This document shows positions 53,743 to 64,000 of a DNA stretch of 64,000 nucleotides, piece by piece. The notes under the pieces are model-generated. The model was not told where the DNA came from. It worked only from the letters and a program-made list of their open reading frames with translations, and did not search any database. Every line of letters starts with the position of its first letter. The stretch's first letter is position 1. The stretch is from Symbiodinium microadriaticum. Lineage: Eukaryota; Sar; Dinophyceae; Suessiales; Symbiodiniaceae. The DNA lies in contig LSRX01000336.1 in assembly GCA_001939145.1 (NCBI GenBank), positions 192,750 to 256,749 on the forward strand, given 5' to 3'. The position numbers were made by a program, and so were the translations under genes.

Positions 53743-56700
53743 ATGTCCTCAGCCCAGGCTTCCAGTATTGATGCAGCAATGAGAGATGCCCAAGCTGGTT
53801 TCAAGGACATTGTTATTGCTGCAAGTGCCAAGTCCTAAGTCAAAGACACCTTGCCATGATTGTTCTGAAGGAGGCCAACAAGTTCTTCAAGGGCAAGACT
53901 ATCAGATCATTGATGCGGTTCAAGCCTGGCAATGCTGCACGTAACTTCTACAAGACTGTCAAACTTCCTCTGGTGCCTCAGCAGGAATTTAGCAGGTGCT
54001 CCGTTTCTAATGAGCTGCAGCCCATAAATCCCCCGTAACAGCTATCTAGATCAGGAGCCTACACTTGTCGAAGTTCCTGTGTGGGAGTTTGTCAATGGTG
54101 CCTGGAAGGAGGCATCAACTACAGTACCGGTACTGGATATACACGAAATCCTGAGCTATCTTCATTGTGAGCTGGGGTTGCAAACACCGCCGGAGAAGGT
54201 GACAGCATACTGGGCACACCTGTGCAAGAACGATGTCCCGTTTGCTGTCCGTCACCCTTCTACAGTACTGTATGATGAAACTGATCCACGCAGACATTCG
54301 CACATACCATTCTCACTTTATGGAGATGAATGTCAGTTGTCAGCAGATGGTCGGGAGAAGGTGACAGCCATGTTTATCTCCTTAACTCTTTTCAAACCAA
54401 AGGAGGTCAGACTTGGGCATTTTATGGTTTTCTGTATGGAAGATAAGTATATGATACATGAAAAGCTTGCCACCCTCACTCCAATTCTCCAGCACTGTGC
54501 CTGGAGTTCCAACATAGCTTTTGCTGGCCGGTTTCCATCATGTGGGCCAAGGGGCCAAGCTTTGCCAGCTTCCAAGATGGCCCGAGCAGGTGAGCTCCTG
54601 GCGCATGGACAGGCATTTGCTGCCTGTGAACTTCGTGGGGACTGGAAGTGGCATGAACGAACACTTCGTCTCCTGCACACTCCGACAAGCAAACGCTGTT
54701 GCCTGTTTTGCAATGCTGAAGCTTCTGATGAGTCACCGTATCGCTATTACGAAATTGGAGATGGTGCTGGCTGGGTTTCCACGATTGCTACAACACCGGA
54801 GTTTTTGCTGCACAATGTGCGGCCAGGACCCCTCAGTGACTCTGATTGCATGGACCAGGATTCAGACCCTGCTTGCAGCATTTTTTAATTTATGATTATT
54901 GTCTGTGCATATTTTCTTAGTCAGCAACTACTAAAACTTGATGGCGAGGCCCTCTAACACTACTCCGTGGATTCGACATATCCATGGTCAAATTCTGCAG
55001 CATGCACGTGAACAATCTGGGGCTCACATTAACAGCGAACGGTGGGGCCATGAAGGCATTGATGGATGCTGGGATATGGGGTGCTCCAGCTATTTCAGAA
55101 GACAAGCTGGATCAACTGCTGGACCAGGCTTTCGAAGACTTTAAGATGTGGAGAAAAGCAAAGAAGGTTCCCTGTAGCCAGAAGCGGTTCCGGTCTGCCC
55201 AACTGAAGAAAAATGTGCGCGGGTACTACTTTGCTGCGAAAGCATACAACAGCAGAATCCTGCTCCACTGGCTGGCTGAGAGATGCACAGAAGCTGCTTG
55301 TGCACACCCTGATCAGCCCGATCTGGGCATCCATGCTGTTGCATTGCAGATGCGAGCAATCATGAGCATCAGTGTTGCTTCTGTTGTTTTATCTTCACAT
55401 AAACCTTTAAGTTTAGGGTCTAGGGTTTGGGGTTTAGGGTATTAGCGGGTATTGGGATATTAGGGTGTAGGGTTTAGAGTTTTTTGGTTTAGGGTTTTAG
55501 GGTGGTTTACCCATTCCCTTGAGTCAGGTCCTCCTATGCCGAGTGGTACGCCAGAATCGAAGCAGCGCCGCGATTCTTGCAGTCCGGCAGCGATGGCTTT
55601 GATCATGATACTAAACCCTATAATTATAAATTCCTAAACACTAAACCCTAAACCCCGTTAAATTTTCAAGTCTACTTTTATTCATGACCAATATACACCT
55701 GTGTCCCTCCACATGAGCCATCTTGGGGTTCCGGCTGAGGTCTGAATGTGATGCTGAGGAAATCTACAAAGCTGGCTATCAATTCTTGCGATGCCATCAA
55801 GTGCTGACACAGACCTGTCAGAGGCACATATAATCTAATTGTAATATGGGCTGCAGTCTAGGCCCTGTCAGATTGAAGTCTGTGTTCCTAGCAAGCCTGC
55901 TTGCACAGCTGCATATATGGTCAGGAAGGGAGTCCTGGCTTGGGTCATGAAGCCCAAGTTCCACGTGCCTTGCTTGCAATGTACGATGTTTGCATGTGCC
56001 TCAACTTGTGTACCCTAGGCAATGGCCCATCTGTTGCGAGACATTCAAAAGTGGCGACCCCTGGCTTCGAACTACACATCGCTTTTAAAACCACTACAAA
56101 ATTCAATTGAGTAATTTATAGCCTGATCAGGACTCAACGTGAGATACTATCACAATTTTGGTGGTGAAGATTCGATGGGATGGATCAAGCGCCTGGAGCC
56201 TACGAGCTGCACAGTTATTTTAATAACCTTCTGTAGTAGATCCTCGTCAACCTCAGGTACAGCTCTCAAGGCACCTCGTGGTCACGACAATCTTCCGCGA
56301 TGGATGAGCAAGATGGCCAGGCTTAAACTGCTGGCAAGCAAGAAGAAGCTCACCCCGACACTTGGCAGAAAGTGTGGTCATTCATGTTCGCCTTCATCTG
56401 ATCTGGGTGCTTCGATGAAATTTTAGGAAAACCATTGCTGCTGGCTTTCGCCGGTGATCCAGGCATCATGGATTCTCGGCAGTCATTTCAAGTGTGCACG
56501 AACAGGTTCTTCGCACAGATTTTCTTGATTGCAGAACATCCGAGGAACATGTTTGCTGCCCGTGCTGGGACGAAATCGAGAAGTGTACACTCTCGACGAC
56601 AAAAAAAGATGCGGAAAGCCTTCGAGGTTTAGTTTTAAGTCTCGAGAGCATTGCATTCTCTGCCTCAAATTCCTATGTTGCTCAGACGTTGACGATTCAA

Positions 56701-57164
56701 TTCCAAGGCCTCCCAGGGCTCAAGTGATCTGATAATTGCACTATATTGCTCCAGGGCAAGTAGTGGCCAGAATGCAACGATCTTAATCTCACTGGGTGGT
56801 AAAGTGCTTGATGATATCATCGTTTATGGACTTCATTGGTGCTCTTCTTTTGTGTTTTTTGGTGCTCTTCTTTGGTGCTTTTGTGTCAATGGTTCCTGCT
56901 CTTCCAAGGTGAGCTATGACGCAACCGCCCGGTTAAACTTGCAGGTTGCTAAACGTCTCAAAAAACCCACCTGTTGGATCCTTAGGGTTAAATAACCTAT
57001 GTATCCTATAATCTCCGACCCCTTGCCAACTCAGGGGCATCAAGTCTTCTGCCAGCACCCCTGCAAAGCCGAAGGGAAAGGCCAAGGCAAAGGCCAAAGG
57101 GGCGCCCAAGAAAGCTGGAGCGCCCAAGGCTGCTCCTGCCAAGAAGCGCAAGAGGTCAGACTGA
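53743..57164 (+). CDS. Gene E: GDE/GDW family protein, spliced
   Basis: A short opening frame from ATG 53743 (MSSAQASSIDAAMRDAQAGF) is in a different frame from the next exon, about 53845-53995 (VLKEANKFFKGKTIRSLMRF). That exon joins in phase to the main exon 54042 to about 54830: SYLDQEPTLVEVPVWEFVNG, PFSLYGDECQLSADGREKV, ELRGDWKWHERTLRLL, CCLFCNAEASDESPYRYYEI. Next are about 54949-55358 (FDISMVKFCSMHVNNLGLTL), 55528-55612 (SSYAEWYARIEAAPRFLQSG), about 55762-55820 (EIYKAGYQFLRCHQVLTQ), about 55911-55990 (VLAWVMKPKFHVPCLQ) and about 56131-56212 (RYYHNFGGEDSMGWIKRLEP). A basic tail exon ends at 57164 (KKRKRSD), with PKGKAKAKAKG before it, likely a nuclear localisation signal. Whether the tail belongs to this gene, and what 56430-57000 encodes, is unresolved. 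I remember the motif order from a highly multi-copy, uncharacterised dinoflagellate family. Confidence 0.65.
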
Positions 57165-57165
57165 A

Positions 57166-60100
57166 ATGCATGACAATCTGTCATCCAGAACTGAAGCTGA
57201 TCGTTTGTCTGAAGATGACGAGTCCGAGTGTCTGCGATTGTTAGGTTGCAGGCCGAATGATGATTTGCAACTGCAGCGCATGCAGTCTTAGCTGCATGTG
57301 CCAATCCTTTAATCAAGTGAGTCTGCAGTGTGTGTGCCGCAACATCAAAATGACAAGATTCTTTTGCTCCAATCTGTGCAGTGCACTACTGGCTGTGTTG
57401 CATCGCATGGCAAGGCTTCGTATCTTCGACAGTACCACTCGTTGCAGATGCATACCCTTTCGCAGGTCATGATGTGGAGTGTTTTGACACAAGTGGGGCC
57501 CTCACTGACCGAAATCTTCGACCTGCTCAATTGTACTCCCTGAACAAATTCCGATTGCCCAGGTCCTGATGATCCCGACGACAATCAAGACGATGGCTTC
57601 ATTGATGAGCTCCTGCTGGGGCTATCTTCCGGGGTCCCTCGCAATAATATCTGAGCCAACCAGAACCCAATATACTTCATCCTAAACTTCTCTACCCGAC
57701 AACCTGCCCGACCCGAGACCCAGCAAACCTTGAACTGACGAAGAGGTTTCAAAGCCCTATAAACCCTAAAGCCTCTAAACCTCAAAGCCCTAAACCCGAA
57801 ACCCTAAGCTCTCTAAACCCTTACACCCCTAAGCCCTAAACTTTGCCCAAAACCCTAAAGCCCTAAACCCTTAAACCTCGAACCCGATGACCCCACTACC
57901 CTACAGTTCCAAGGCTCCTTGGTTATATAAGTAAAATGGAAGCTTTGTGAATACGGGGTCCCAAAACCTGTAGCCTAAACGAGTTGATGGGGTTTGCCAA
58001 AGGGATGTAAATCAGTATAGGTATATGTTATACTCCCCAACAAGTTGCAAGCGAGGCTGACTCTGCGGCCCGAACATGTCGCTTAGCCAAGAAGGCTAAC
58101 CAGAAGATGGAACGACGAGGTTTGCAAACGTGGTTTAAACTCCTAAACCCCATCCTACCTATTGTAAACCCTATAAACCCCTAAACCCTATATAACCCTA
58201 AACCCTCTAAACCCCTAAACCTAAACCCTATAAACCCTAATAGTTTTCTATGTATATGTATATATATGTATATGTATATACCCCATATAGCCCTATCTAA
58301 ACCCCCAGTGTTCCATGACTTTTAAAGTTCCACTTCCTCTGCCTTGCAGGGCTACGTGATCCGACTTTGCACAGATTGGGGAAGTGTGCACGGTTTTCTG
58401 ATGCCAACACCTGCCGGAACCTCCACCGCCTGCTCTCCAAGCCCACCTTTACGCTCCCAGTCGAGATCTCAAATGCCGTGATCAGCATCCGTCATGCCCG
58501 AACAAGGAAGCTAAAGAGCATACAGTGGCCCATACTGAAACTGTCAAGTTGGGCACGCCGGATTCTTGAAGACGGAGGACAGATGTTGCTCGGCTGTTTT
58601 TGCACTGTTTGAGGGCTGTTGCCTTGTACAGAACCCAAGGTACCTTTACAGGATCCAGTGCTTTCTAGCAAAGTACAAGTTGATTGGTAGCATAGGAAAT
58701 GCTACTTAACCATCCAGGTTACTACAAGGACACCATATATCTGATGTTCCCAAGTGGCAGCACGACCTGAAGGAGTTTTGGGACCTCTACGAGCAGGTAG
58801 ACCCAAACCATGCAGTATTTACAGAAAGCCTGGATCGCAAAATCACGCTGCCCTATCTCCTGCATGGAGATGAGGGAAGAGGCCGAACAAAGCTGCCTGT
58901 GATGATTCTGTCATTCCAAGGGCTTTTTTCTCACTACGGAAAGCATAAGTTGAACGAAAGTGGGTCACTCGTCCATAATGGTAACATCGAGGTTGCTTAA
59001 GGTTTTATATGTCTATGGTGGATATATGTAAGAAGATTTTCAAAAGGTTATATAGTTGCAACACCTAATACAATCCAAACAGTAGCTTTATTTGATTTGT
59101 TATGAAATGTTTATGCTTGTTAAGGCACAGCTTTTGTTCGCGCCTGCTTTACACGGCGATACCTGCTCGTTGCTACCATGGTGACACAACAATCTTCGAC
59201 TTGCTACAGCTCTTGGCAGATGATTGCACTTCTCTCTTCTGGAATGGTCTGGATGTGCCTCCGATGTTAGATCTTATATAAGTATGCAGAATTTAATTAG
59301 GGTTTTAGTAGGTTTATAAGCTATCCTTAAATGCTTTGCCTAAGGTTGAATATGCCGGTCAGAAACACCACTTCCGTATGGCATGGCTGGGGTGCAAGGG
59401 AGATTGGGTGTGGCTCAGAAAAGCTTTCTGTCTTGAGACGGGTTTCTCGAGCACCAGAATCTGCCACATGTGTGAGCAGGAGGTCGGGTGTTGAAGAATG
59501 ATGTAACTCTGTAGGGTCAAGATGAATGTTCAGACCTACCTAGGGTTATATAATTTCATATAGGGTTTAGGGCTCATAGGGTTTATGGGTTTAGGGTTTT
59601 ATGTGGGTATGGCAGGACTGGTACAATTGCTCTTCTGCATCAGCTATCCGTAGTTGGACGAGGGATGATCCAGCTGATGAGCCCTGAAAGAACCAGGTTA
59701 GCCCACTGCGAACCATTCCGGGGGCCGAGGACCCGTGGCGACTCCGTACTGACCCGGCTCACACATTTGCTATTCAGGGAATGGGCTCCGGAATGGCTAC
59801 GTCTGCTATCGTGTTGCTTTCGCGACTCAAGATTTGCCAAGGGCGATCCACTCAGGACAGGCTAAGTGCATTGTACGAGTCCTTTATAGGTTGGTGCAAA
59901 CGAAATCGCAAATCCACGAGCCTCGACGGGTTTTCTCTGCTGAAATTCAAGATGAAGACGTTCTCCACCTGAGTTGGATGGCAATTTGTGGTGGTTCATT
60001 TTGCAATAACAAGGGGTTTGCATGGTATCCAGCACTACAGGATGGAAGGGCTTATAATACTCCATTCTTTAAAGTTTCGGTTGCTGGTGTATCGGAGCTC

Positions 60101-61082
60101 AGGTTACAATGCTATCCCAAAGGTGCCGGGAAAGGCTCAGATACCGTCTTGCTATGTGAATGGCTGGGGGACCTGCTCGGCGAAGAGGGAGGATGCGCAA
60201 GGGTTGATTCTCGATATCGCATGGGATATGTGTGTTGTCTCTACAGAATTATTGGTAGCTAATATAAGTCGTCTAGTTTTGTCTTTTAAAGGATCAGAAC
60301 CCTAGGGGAGTCTTTAGCTGCTTCATCAACATAGCCCTAGAAGTATAATATTATTCATGTCTAGCATGACAAATAACTCGATCGGCTAGAGGCTGTCGAT
60401 GACAGAGAGCTTTACAAGCTCCTCGAGTGGACATTCGTGCATGTCAATGGCTACTTCCGCGGACTATATGCCCATGCGATGTGGATCCCGACTGCAGATG
60501 CCGCAAAGATTGTCCACCACGGCTGGTGTATGTGTGCACTTCTGCTACAATCATGTAATACCAATCCTGTAGGTTACCTGGTCCCAACAACCCCCCCCTG
60601 AACTTAGGAAGGAGCCGGTGCCCTGGCATTCCACACAGCTCAGCGACAGTGGGCTTTGTTCAAAGTCAAGCCAAAAGTGCACATGATGATGCACCTAGTG
60701 TTCCTTGGCTACCTCATTTTCCATTTCTTCTACAAGTCATGTCCATTATGTTAGCCACGTGCAGACATATCAGGCGCGATCTTCATATTCAAATTGAGAA
60801 AGGCAATCGCCTTATCTGGAATACACGGTGATTCTCAGGCTGCTATAGTACCCGGTTGTCGGACTGCCAATGTTTTTCAATCGTCTGTATCAAATCAGAC
60901 ACACACAAATCGAATCGAGAAGTGCATCGAGTAACTTAGGCATGAATTGCTGGCAAGATGAAGACTTTATTGGAAAAGTCGCTCGCATATCACGCAGGTG
61001 CTCGAATGTTACATGTGCTATCCGAACCATACGGATTTCGCTCCTACTCTATAATAAACAATGGCAGCGAGAGTTTGGATGA
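57166..61082 (+). CDS. Gene F: diverged tandem paralogue of gene E
   Basis: N-terminal exons are uncertain (57166 onward, for example MHDNLSSRTEADRLSEDDES; 57381-57540; 57560-57650). Core exons: 58350-58600 (RKLKSIQWPILKLSSWARRI), 58719 to about 58963 (LPYLLHGDEGRGRTKLPVMI), 59125 to about 59256 (HSFCSRLLYTAIPARCYHGD), 59345-59482 (AWLGCKGDWVWLRKAFCLET, RICHMCEQE; 46 codons, phase 0), about 59616-59690, about 59778-59962 (GMATSAIVLLSRLKICQGRS), about 60103-60177 (CYPKGAGKGSDTVLLCEWLG), about 60385-60527 (VHVNGYFRGLYAHAMWIPTA), 60608-60697 (ALFKVKPKVHMMMHL) and 60940-61082 (NCWQDEDFIGKVARISRRCS, stop 61080). Every core exon has a plausible AG acceptor. The five motifs GDE, GDW, CxxC, KPKxH and ED-x-x-G are in the same order as in gene E. 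Function unknown; a domesticated mobile-element protein is one possibility. Confidence 0.65.
57770..57885 (-). repeat. CCCTAAA array in a gene F intron or leader
   Basis: CCCTAAA/CCTCTAAA units. A further CCCTATAAA array is at 58140-58230. Confidence 0.75.
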
Positions 61083-61620
61083 GACAGAAGCCGAGCCCCT
61101 GGCGTGGAAAAGAATCGTCGGGATCGTCTGGTGGTGCACGATCAGCTTGATGTAGGGCTTCAGAGATAGTGTACCGTAGAAATAATAAGGGAATCTATGG
61201 CATCATCGGTTTAGGGTTTTGGGTTTAGGGCTTATAGGGTTTATAGGGTAGGTTTAGGGTTGACCCTGTTCTCACTAGATGATCGGCATCATGATGCAAT
61301 ATATACACTTATCCTAGCCCTAATCTTGCGAATCCTTGTGCTAATGATGTTCCAAACATCACGCACGAAAAAAAACATCCCGCATCTTTTTCCTAATCTT
61401 ATAGAGTCACGCGCGGAAATCCAAGCGCACGGAAATACCGTATGAACGGAGGTTCTAGGTAGAGTTTAGAGTTTAGGGTTTAGGGTTTAGGATTTTTATA
61501 TGCATTAAGGGCGTAGGGCTTAAGGGTACATGGGTTTAGTACTACTCCACTTACCGCGACGACGCCTAGAGGAGGGTTGACGACGATATTTACATATATA
61601 GACTTACTTGTGTGCAGCTC
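61083..61620. other. Spacer with TTTAGGG and TTTATAGGG units
   Basis: Array pieces at 61210-61262 and 61463-61492; no gene is supported. Confidence 0.5.
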
Positions 61621-61659
61621 TGCCTCGTGATCAAGCTCTGCAGGGCAGTTGCAAACATG

Positions 61660-61755
61660 TTGTATAAACCCTAACCCCTAAGCTCCTAAACCCTCACACC
61701 TAAGCCCATAAACCCTAACCCCTAAGCCCCTAAACCCTAAGCCCCTAAACTACAC
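61660..61755 (-). repeat. Telomere-like array, CCCTAAA orientation
   Basis: CCCTAACCCCTAAGCCCCTAAA units. Confidence 0.8.
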
Positions 61756-62084
61756 AAGATTCCAAGTACCTGGCCGTAAGTTCGTTTACGGAGGACATAA
61801 CTCGAGTTGTTGCCCCGGCTCAGAAATATCATCGGTTATAGTATTCGTACTAGCAGAAGCCCGAGAGCCCGAGACGCGACTAGCATCTTAGGATTAGTGT
61901 TCGTAGTAGTAGAAGATCGTATAAGTGTATATATCCTATATATGAAGCTCATCAGGTATCACAGCTGGAGCCATGCTGTGGACGTTATGCATTCAGCCGC
62001 CCGGCATTCATCAGGGCTTTTTCCTTGGGGTTCAGATTCAGGATTTTCGTTCTTACGGGTGCTATGGTTCATGGAGTATTACGT

Positions 62085-62150
62085 AACCCTAAACCCTAAA
62101 CCCTAAACCCCTAAACCCCTAAACCCTAAACCCCTAAACCCTAAACGCTG
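62085..62150 (-). repeat. Telomere-like array, CCCTAAA orientation
   Basis: CCCTAAACCCTAAACCCCTAAA, one of the most regular blocks. It is followed about 100 bp later by the opposite orientation at 62244-62325. Confidence 0.85.
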
Positions 62151-62243
62151 AGCCCTAGCCGACTTCGCCTCTGTCGCCTGACTTACCTTCCGGACCATCG
62201 CAGGTTGTCGCGGGCCATAGACTCTGCAGATCCTGCGGAACAC

Positions 62244-62325
62244 GGTTTAGGGTTTAGGGGTTTAGGGTTTAGGGTTTAGGGGTTTAGGGTTTAGGGTTTG
62301 GGGTTTAGGGTTTAGGGTCTAGGGT
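62244..62325 (+). repeat. Telomere-like array, TTTAGGG orientation
   Basis: TTTAGGG and TTTAGGGG units in regular alternation. Confidence 0.85.
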
Positions 62326-62329
62326 TCAA

Positions 62330-62870
62330 CTCTTCTGAACTAGACTGGGCCTTATCCGTCGGTCCCGTAAATGGTATTGCATTGCTACTCCGATATACCC
62401 ATATAATATATTGAAAACCCGAGGCCCATTTTCAACTGTGTGGTACTAATACCCCGACACACCCATGTAATATAGTCCTTACCACTAACCCGGTATACCC
62501 AAACAGTGTAGTCCTTTTACCCGACCCTAAACCCGAAACCCTAAACCCGAAACCCTGAACCCTAAACCAACCGTTTTCAACTATCAATCAGACCCAGGTA
62601 CTGTAGACTTTATTCAATATTCTGAACGCGGGAGCCCCAGCCCTCCTTCTGGCAAGCCGGACACCCAAAAACCGACCCCAAGAATCCTACACGCGAGGCC
62701 CGACACCCCTAAAGACGTAAAGCCCTGAAAACCTAAACTTTCAACTTCCAAGGCCCTACCCTAACCACCTCAAAGCCTAAGACCCTACTGTTTAGGGTTC
62801 AGGGTTTAGGGTTTTAGGGTTTGGGGTTTTAGGGCTAAGGGTTTAGGGTGCCTGCATTGAGGTCTACGTT
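62330..62870. other. Gene-free spacer with three CCCATATAATATAG-like words
   Basis: Related words CCCATATAATATA, CCCATGTAATATAG and CCAAACAGTGTAG occur near 62398, 62463 and 62499, each after a GATA/GGTA/GACACA motif. Otherwise there are only telomere-like traces. Confidence 0.4.
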
Positions 62871-62882
62871 ATCCTTCAGGAC

Positions 62883-63274
62883 TTGCATGAAGCCTTCTCA
62901 AGGACGGAGAGGTGGGCTGGCGTCGACGGTAAGGATATCCAGTGTCTTGTTAAGGTTGATTGTGGGACCAAGCGACGCGCAAGGTGCCTAGCGGATCTCT
63001 TGCATTGTTCTTCTTGTTGTACTGTTTCCGCTGTGCCATTGCAGCGCCCAGGAACACCAGTCAAGGCCAAGACAGAAAACGAAAACAACGGCGCGCCTGC
63101 TACGACGGCAAACGAACAATTCACTCCCGCAGCAACAACAACAAAATGCGCCCCGCTCCCCAGATTGTATACGGCTTACGCCCTCCTTGCCACTCCAACC
63201 TGCAAAACGAAGTGCGCGTAGCCTGCCTGCTCGCACAACAGGACTTTGCAATATATGGGGGTTTCCGAAAATAG
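62883..63274 (+). CDS. Hypothetical coding remnant
   Basis: Two overlapping plus-strand frames of 104 and 112 codons. The frame from 62960 has a basic stretch (GQDRKRKQRRACYDGKRTIH) and then PAPQIVYGLRPPCHSNLQNE, VRVACLLAQQDFA. It ends in the left arm of MITE-H at 63251. The sequence is free of telomere-like units and C-rich at third positions, like the reverse-transcriptase fragment at 23.6 kb, so it may be a retroelement remnant. I do not recognise a domain. Confidence 0.3.
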
Positions 63275-63363
63275 GGGACCCTAACATAGTGCCCTAAATA
63301 GTAGGATCCTTAGTATAAGGACCCCAAATAAGGTACCCCTTATTTTCGGAAACTCCCATATAA
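63251..63363. mobile_element. MITE-H, long-armed inverted repeat
   Basis: The left arm ATATATGGGGGTTTCCGAAA, then ATAGGGG, pairs with CCCCTTATTTTCGGAAACTC, CCATATAA at the right. It is about 113 bp long, with arms of about 27 bp, and the interior contains TAGGATCCTTAGTATAAGGA. Only this copy is in the window. Confidence 0.75.
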
Positions 63364-63608
63364 TTTCCCCAGCTGCAGGACATGCAGATCAGGCTTCCCT
63401 TCTAGCTTGCCGCAAAACGGTATCTTGCAAATTGACGAAACGCTTAGACCCTAAACCCTAAATCCTACACCGTGCCAAGTAGATGCTCACAACAGTTTGT
63501 CGGAAAGCATGACCCCCCAAGTTGGAGTTCAGAGAACAGCACCCTGCAACTCGGAATTCCTGCATAGAACAGCACCCTCAACTGTGGCAATTATGGTATA
63601 TTATGTGA

Positions 63609-63679
63609 AATGCAGGATTTATATCTATATATATATATACACACATATATATATATATACATATCATCATCAACAGTAG
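63609..63679. mobile_element. MITE-E right end interrupted by (TA)n
   Basis: AATGCAGGATTTATAT, then about 45 bp of TA/CATATA microsatellite, then CATCATCAACAGTAG. The MITE-E hallmark GGATTTATATCATCAACAGT is split at its natural TATAT, where the microsatellite has expanded. Confidence 0.65.
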
Positions 63680-63699
63680 TTTCCAGCAGAAAGGGTCCT

Positions 63700-64000
63700 G
63701 AAGCACAACCGCAACCTCGGCCGCCCCACACACACACACGAGAAAAACAAAGAAAATGCGCCACCTGCTTTATACACGGCAAGTTTAAACAGCAATTGTA
63801 AATTCACCACGGCAGCACCTCTCATTTCCACGTATCTATCTATCCTTCCTTCTTGTTTGCGAAGAGTCTTCATGCGAAGCAGATGAGGAATGCAGGGGGC
63901 ACCGGGGCACGGAGTTGGACCACACTACTGTCTTGGTTTAAGGTTTGGGGGGAAGACCTCGTGGTGGGTGCGTTGGGGGTTGGGATTCAGACTTGAGCTT
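63700..64000. other. Unassigned window end
   Basis: No gene or repeat is supported; TTTAAGGTTTGGGG at 63937-63950 is a weak telomere-like trace. Confidence 0.4.

Noticed and set aside
53253..53831. Minus-strand frame of 192 codons upstream of gene E
   Set aside because: No recognised motif; it overlaps the likely plus-strand start of gene E and its sequence includes duplicated non-coding-looking blocks (CAAAGGCACCTGCC / CAAAGGCCCCTAGCC).

Overview
The window looks like nuclear DNA of a dinoflagellate, most likely a symbiodiniacean or a close relative. Four observations support this. First, there are many short TTTAGGG/CCCTAAA (plant-type telomere) arrays. Second, spliced genes are broken into small exons, several of which need GC or GA donor sites. 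Third, some proteins carry long Lys-Ala runs. Fourth, ordered protein motifs match multi-copy, uncharacterised predicted proteins that I remember from dinoflagellate genomes. I ran no search, so family assignments are from memory and exon edges come from reading frame plus splice-site inspection. I saw no rRNA, tRNA, CRISPR array or operon-like organisation.

Layout. Bases 1-640 are a roughly 21-bp minisatellite. Bases 641 to about 31,500 are gene-poor: hundreds of short telomere-like arrays in both orientations, many microsatellites, and at least eight families of about 100-bp inverted-repeat elements (called MITE-A to MITE-H here). Only small coding remnants occur there: a Cys-rich exon near 7.9 kb, a minus-strand CPVC-containing frame near 8.5 kb, and a LINE-type reverse-transcriptase C-terminal fragment at 23.5-24.2 kb. 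Single-N gaps at 23264 and 26990 are flanked by exact 238-bp and 166-bp duplications and look like scaffolding artefacts.

From about 31.5 to 61.1 kb the window is gene-rich, all on the plus strand. Gene A (31.6-34.1 kb) encodes an AT-hook, Lys-Ala-rich protein with a 12-residue repeat. It is followed by a module with a DLFSG motif and a PDCSSWG motif (35.7-36.9 kb), which may be the same gene. Gene C (39.3-42.6 kb) is a helical, charged multi-exon protein with one apparent frameshift. A second set of exons related to the DLFSG module follows (44.7-47.5 kb). Gene D (48.0-52.7 kb) is the best resolved: eleven or so exons, mostly phase 0, with a Trp-rich segment, a 12-residue repeat and an acidic/basic tail. 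Genes E (53.7-57.2 kb) and F (57.2-61.1 kb) are tandem, strongly diverged paralogues sharing five ordered motifs (GDE, GDW, CxxC, KPKxH, ED-x-x-G). Bases 61.1-64.0 kb return to telomere-like arrays, MITEs and a few remnants.

The most unusual features are MITE copies whose interior or one half is replaced by telomere-like repeats, telomere-like arrays inside introns of apparently coding genes, and the two paired families (DLFSG/PDCSSWG and GDE/GDW), which have no function known to me.
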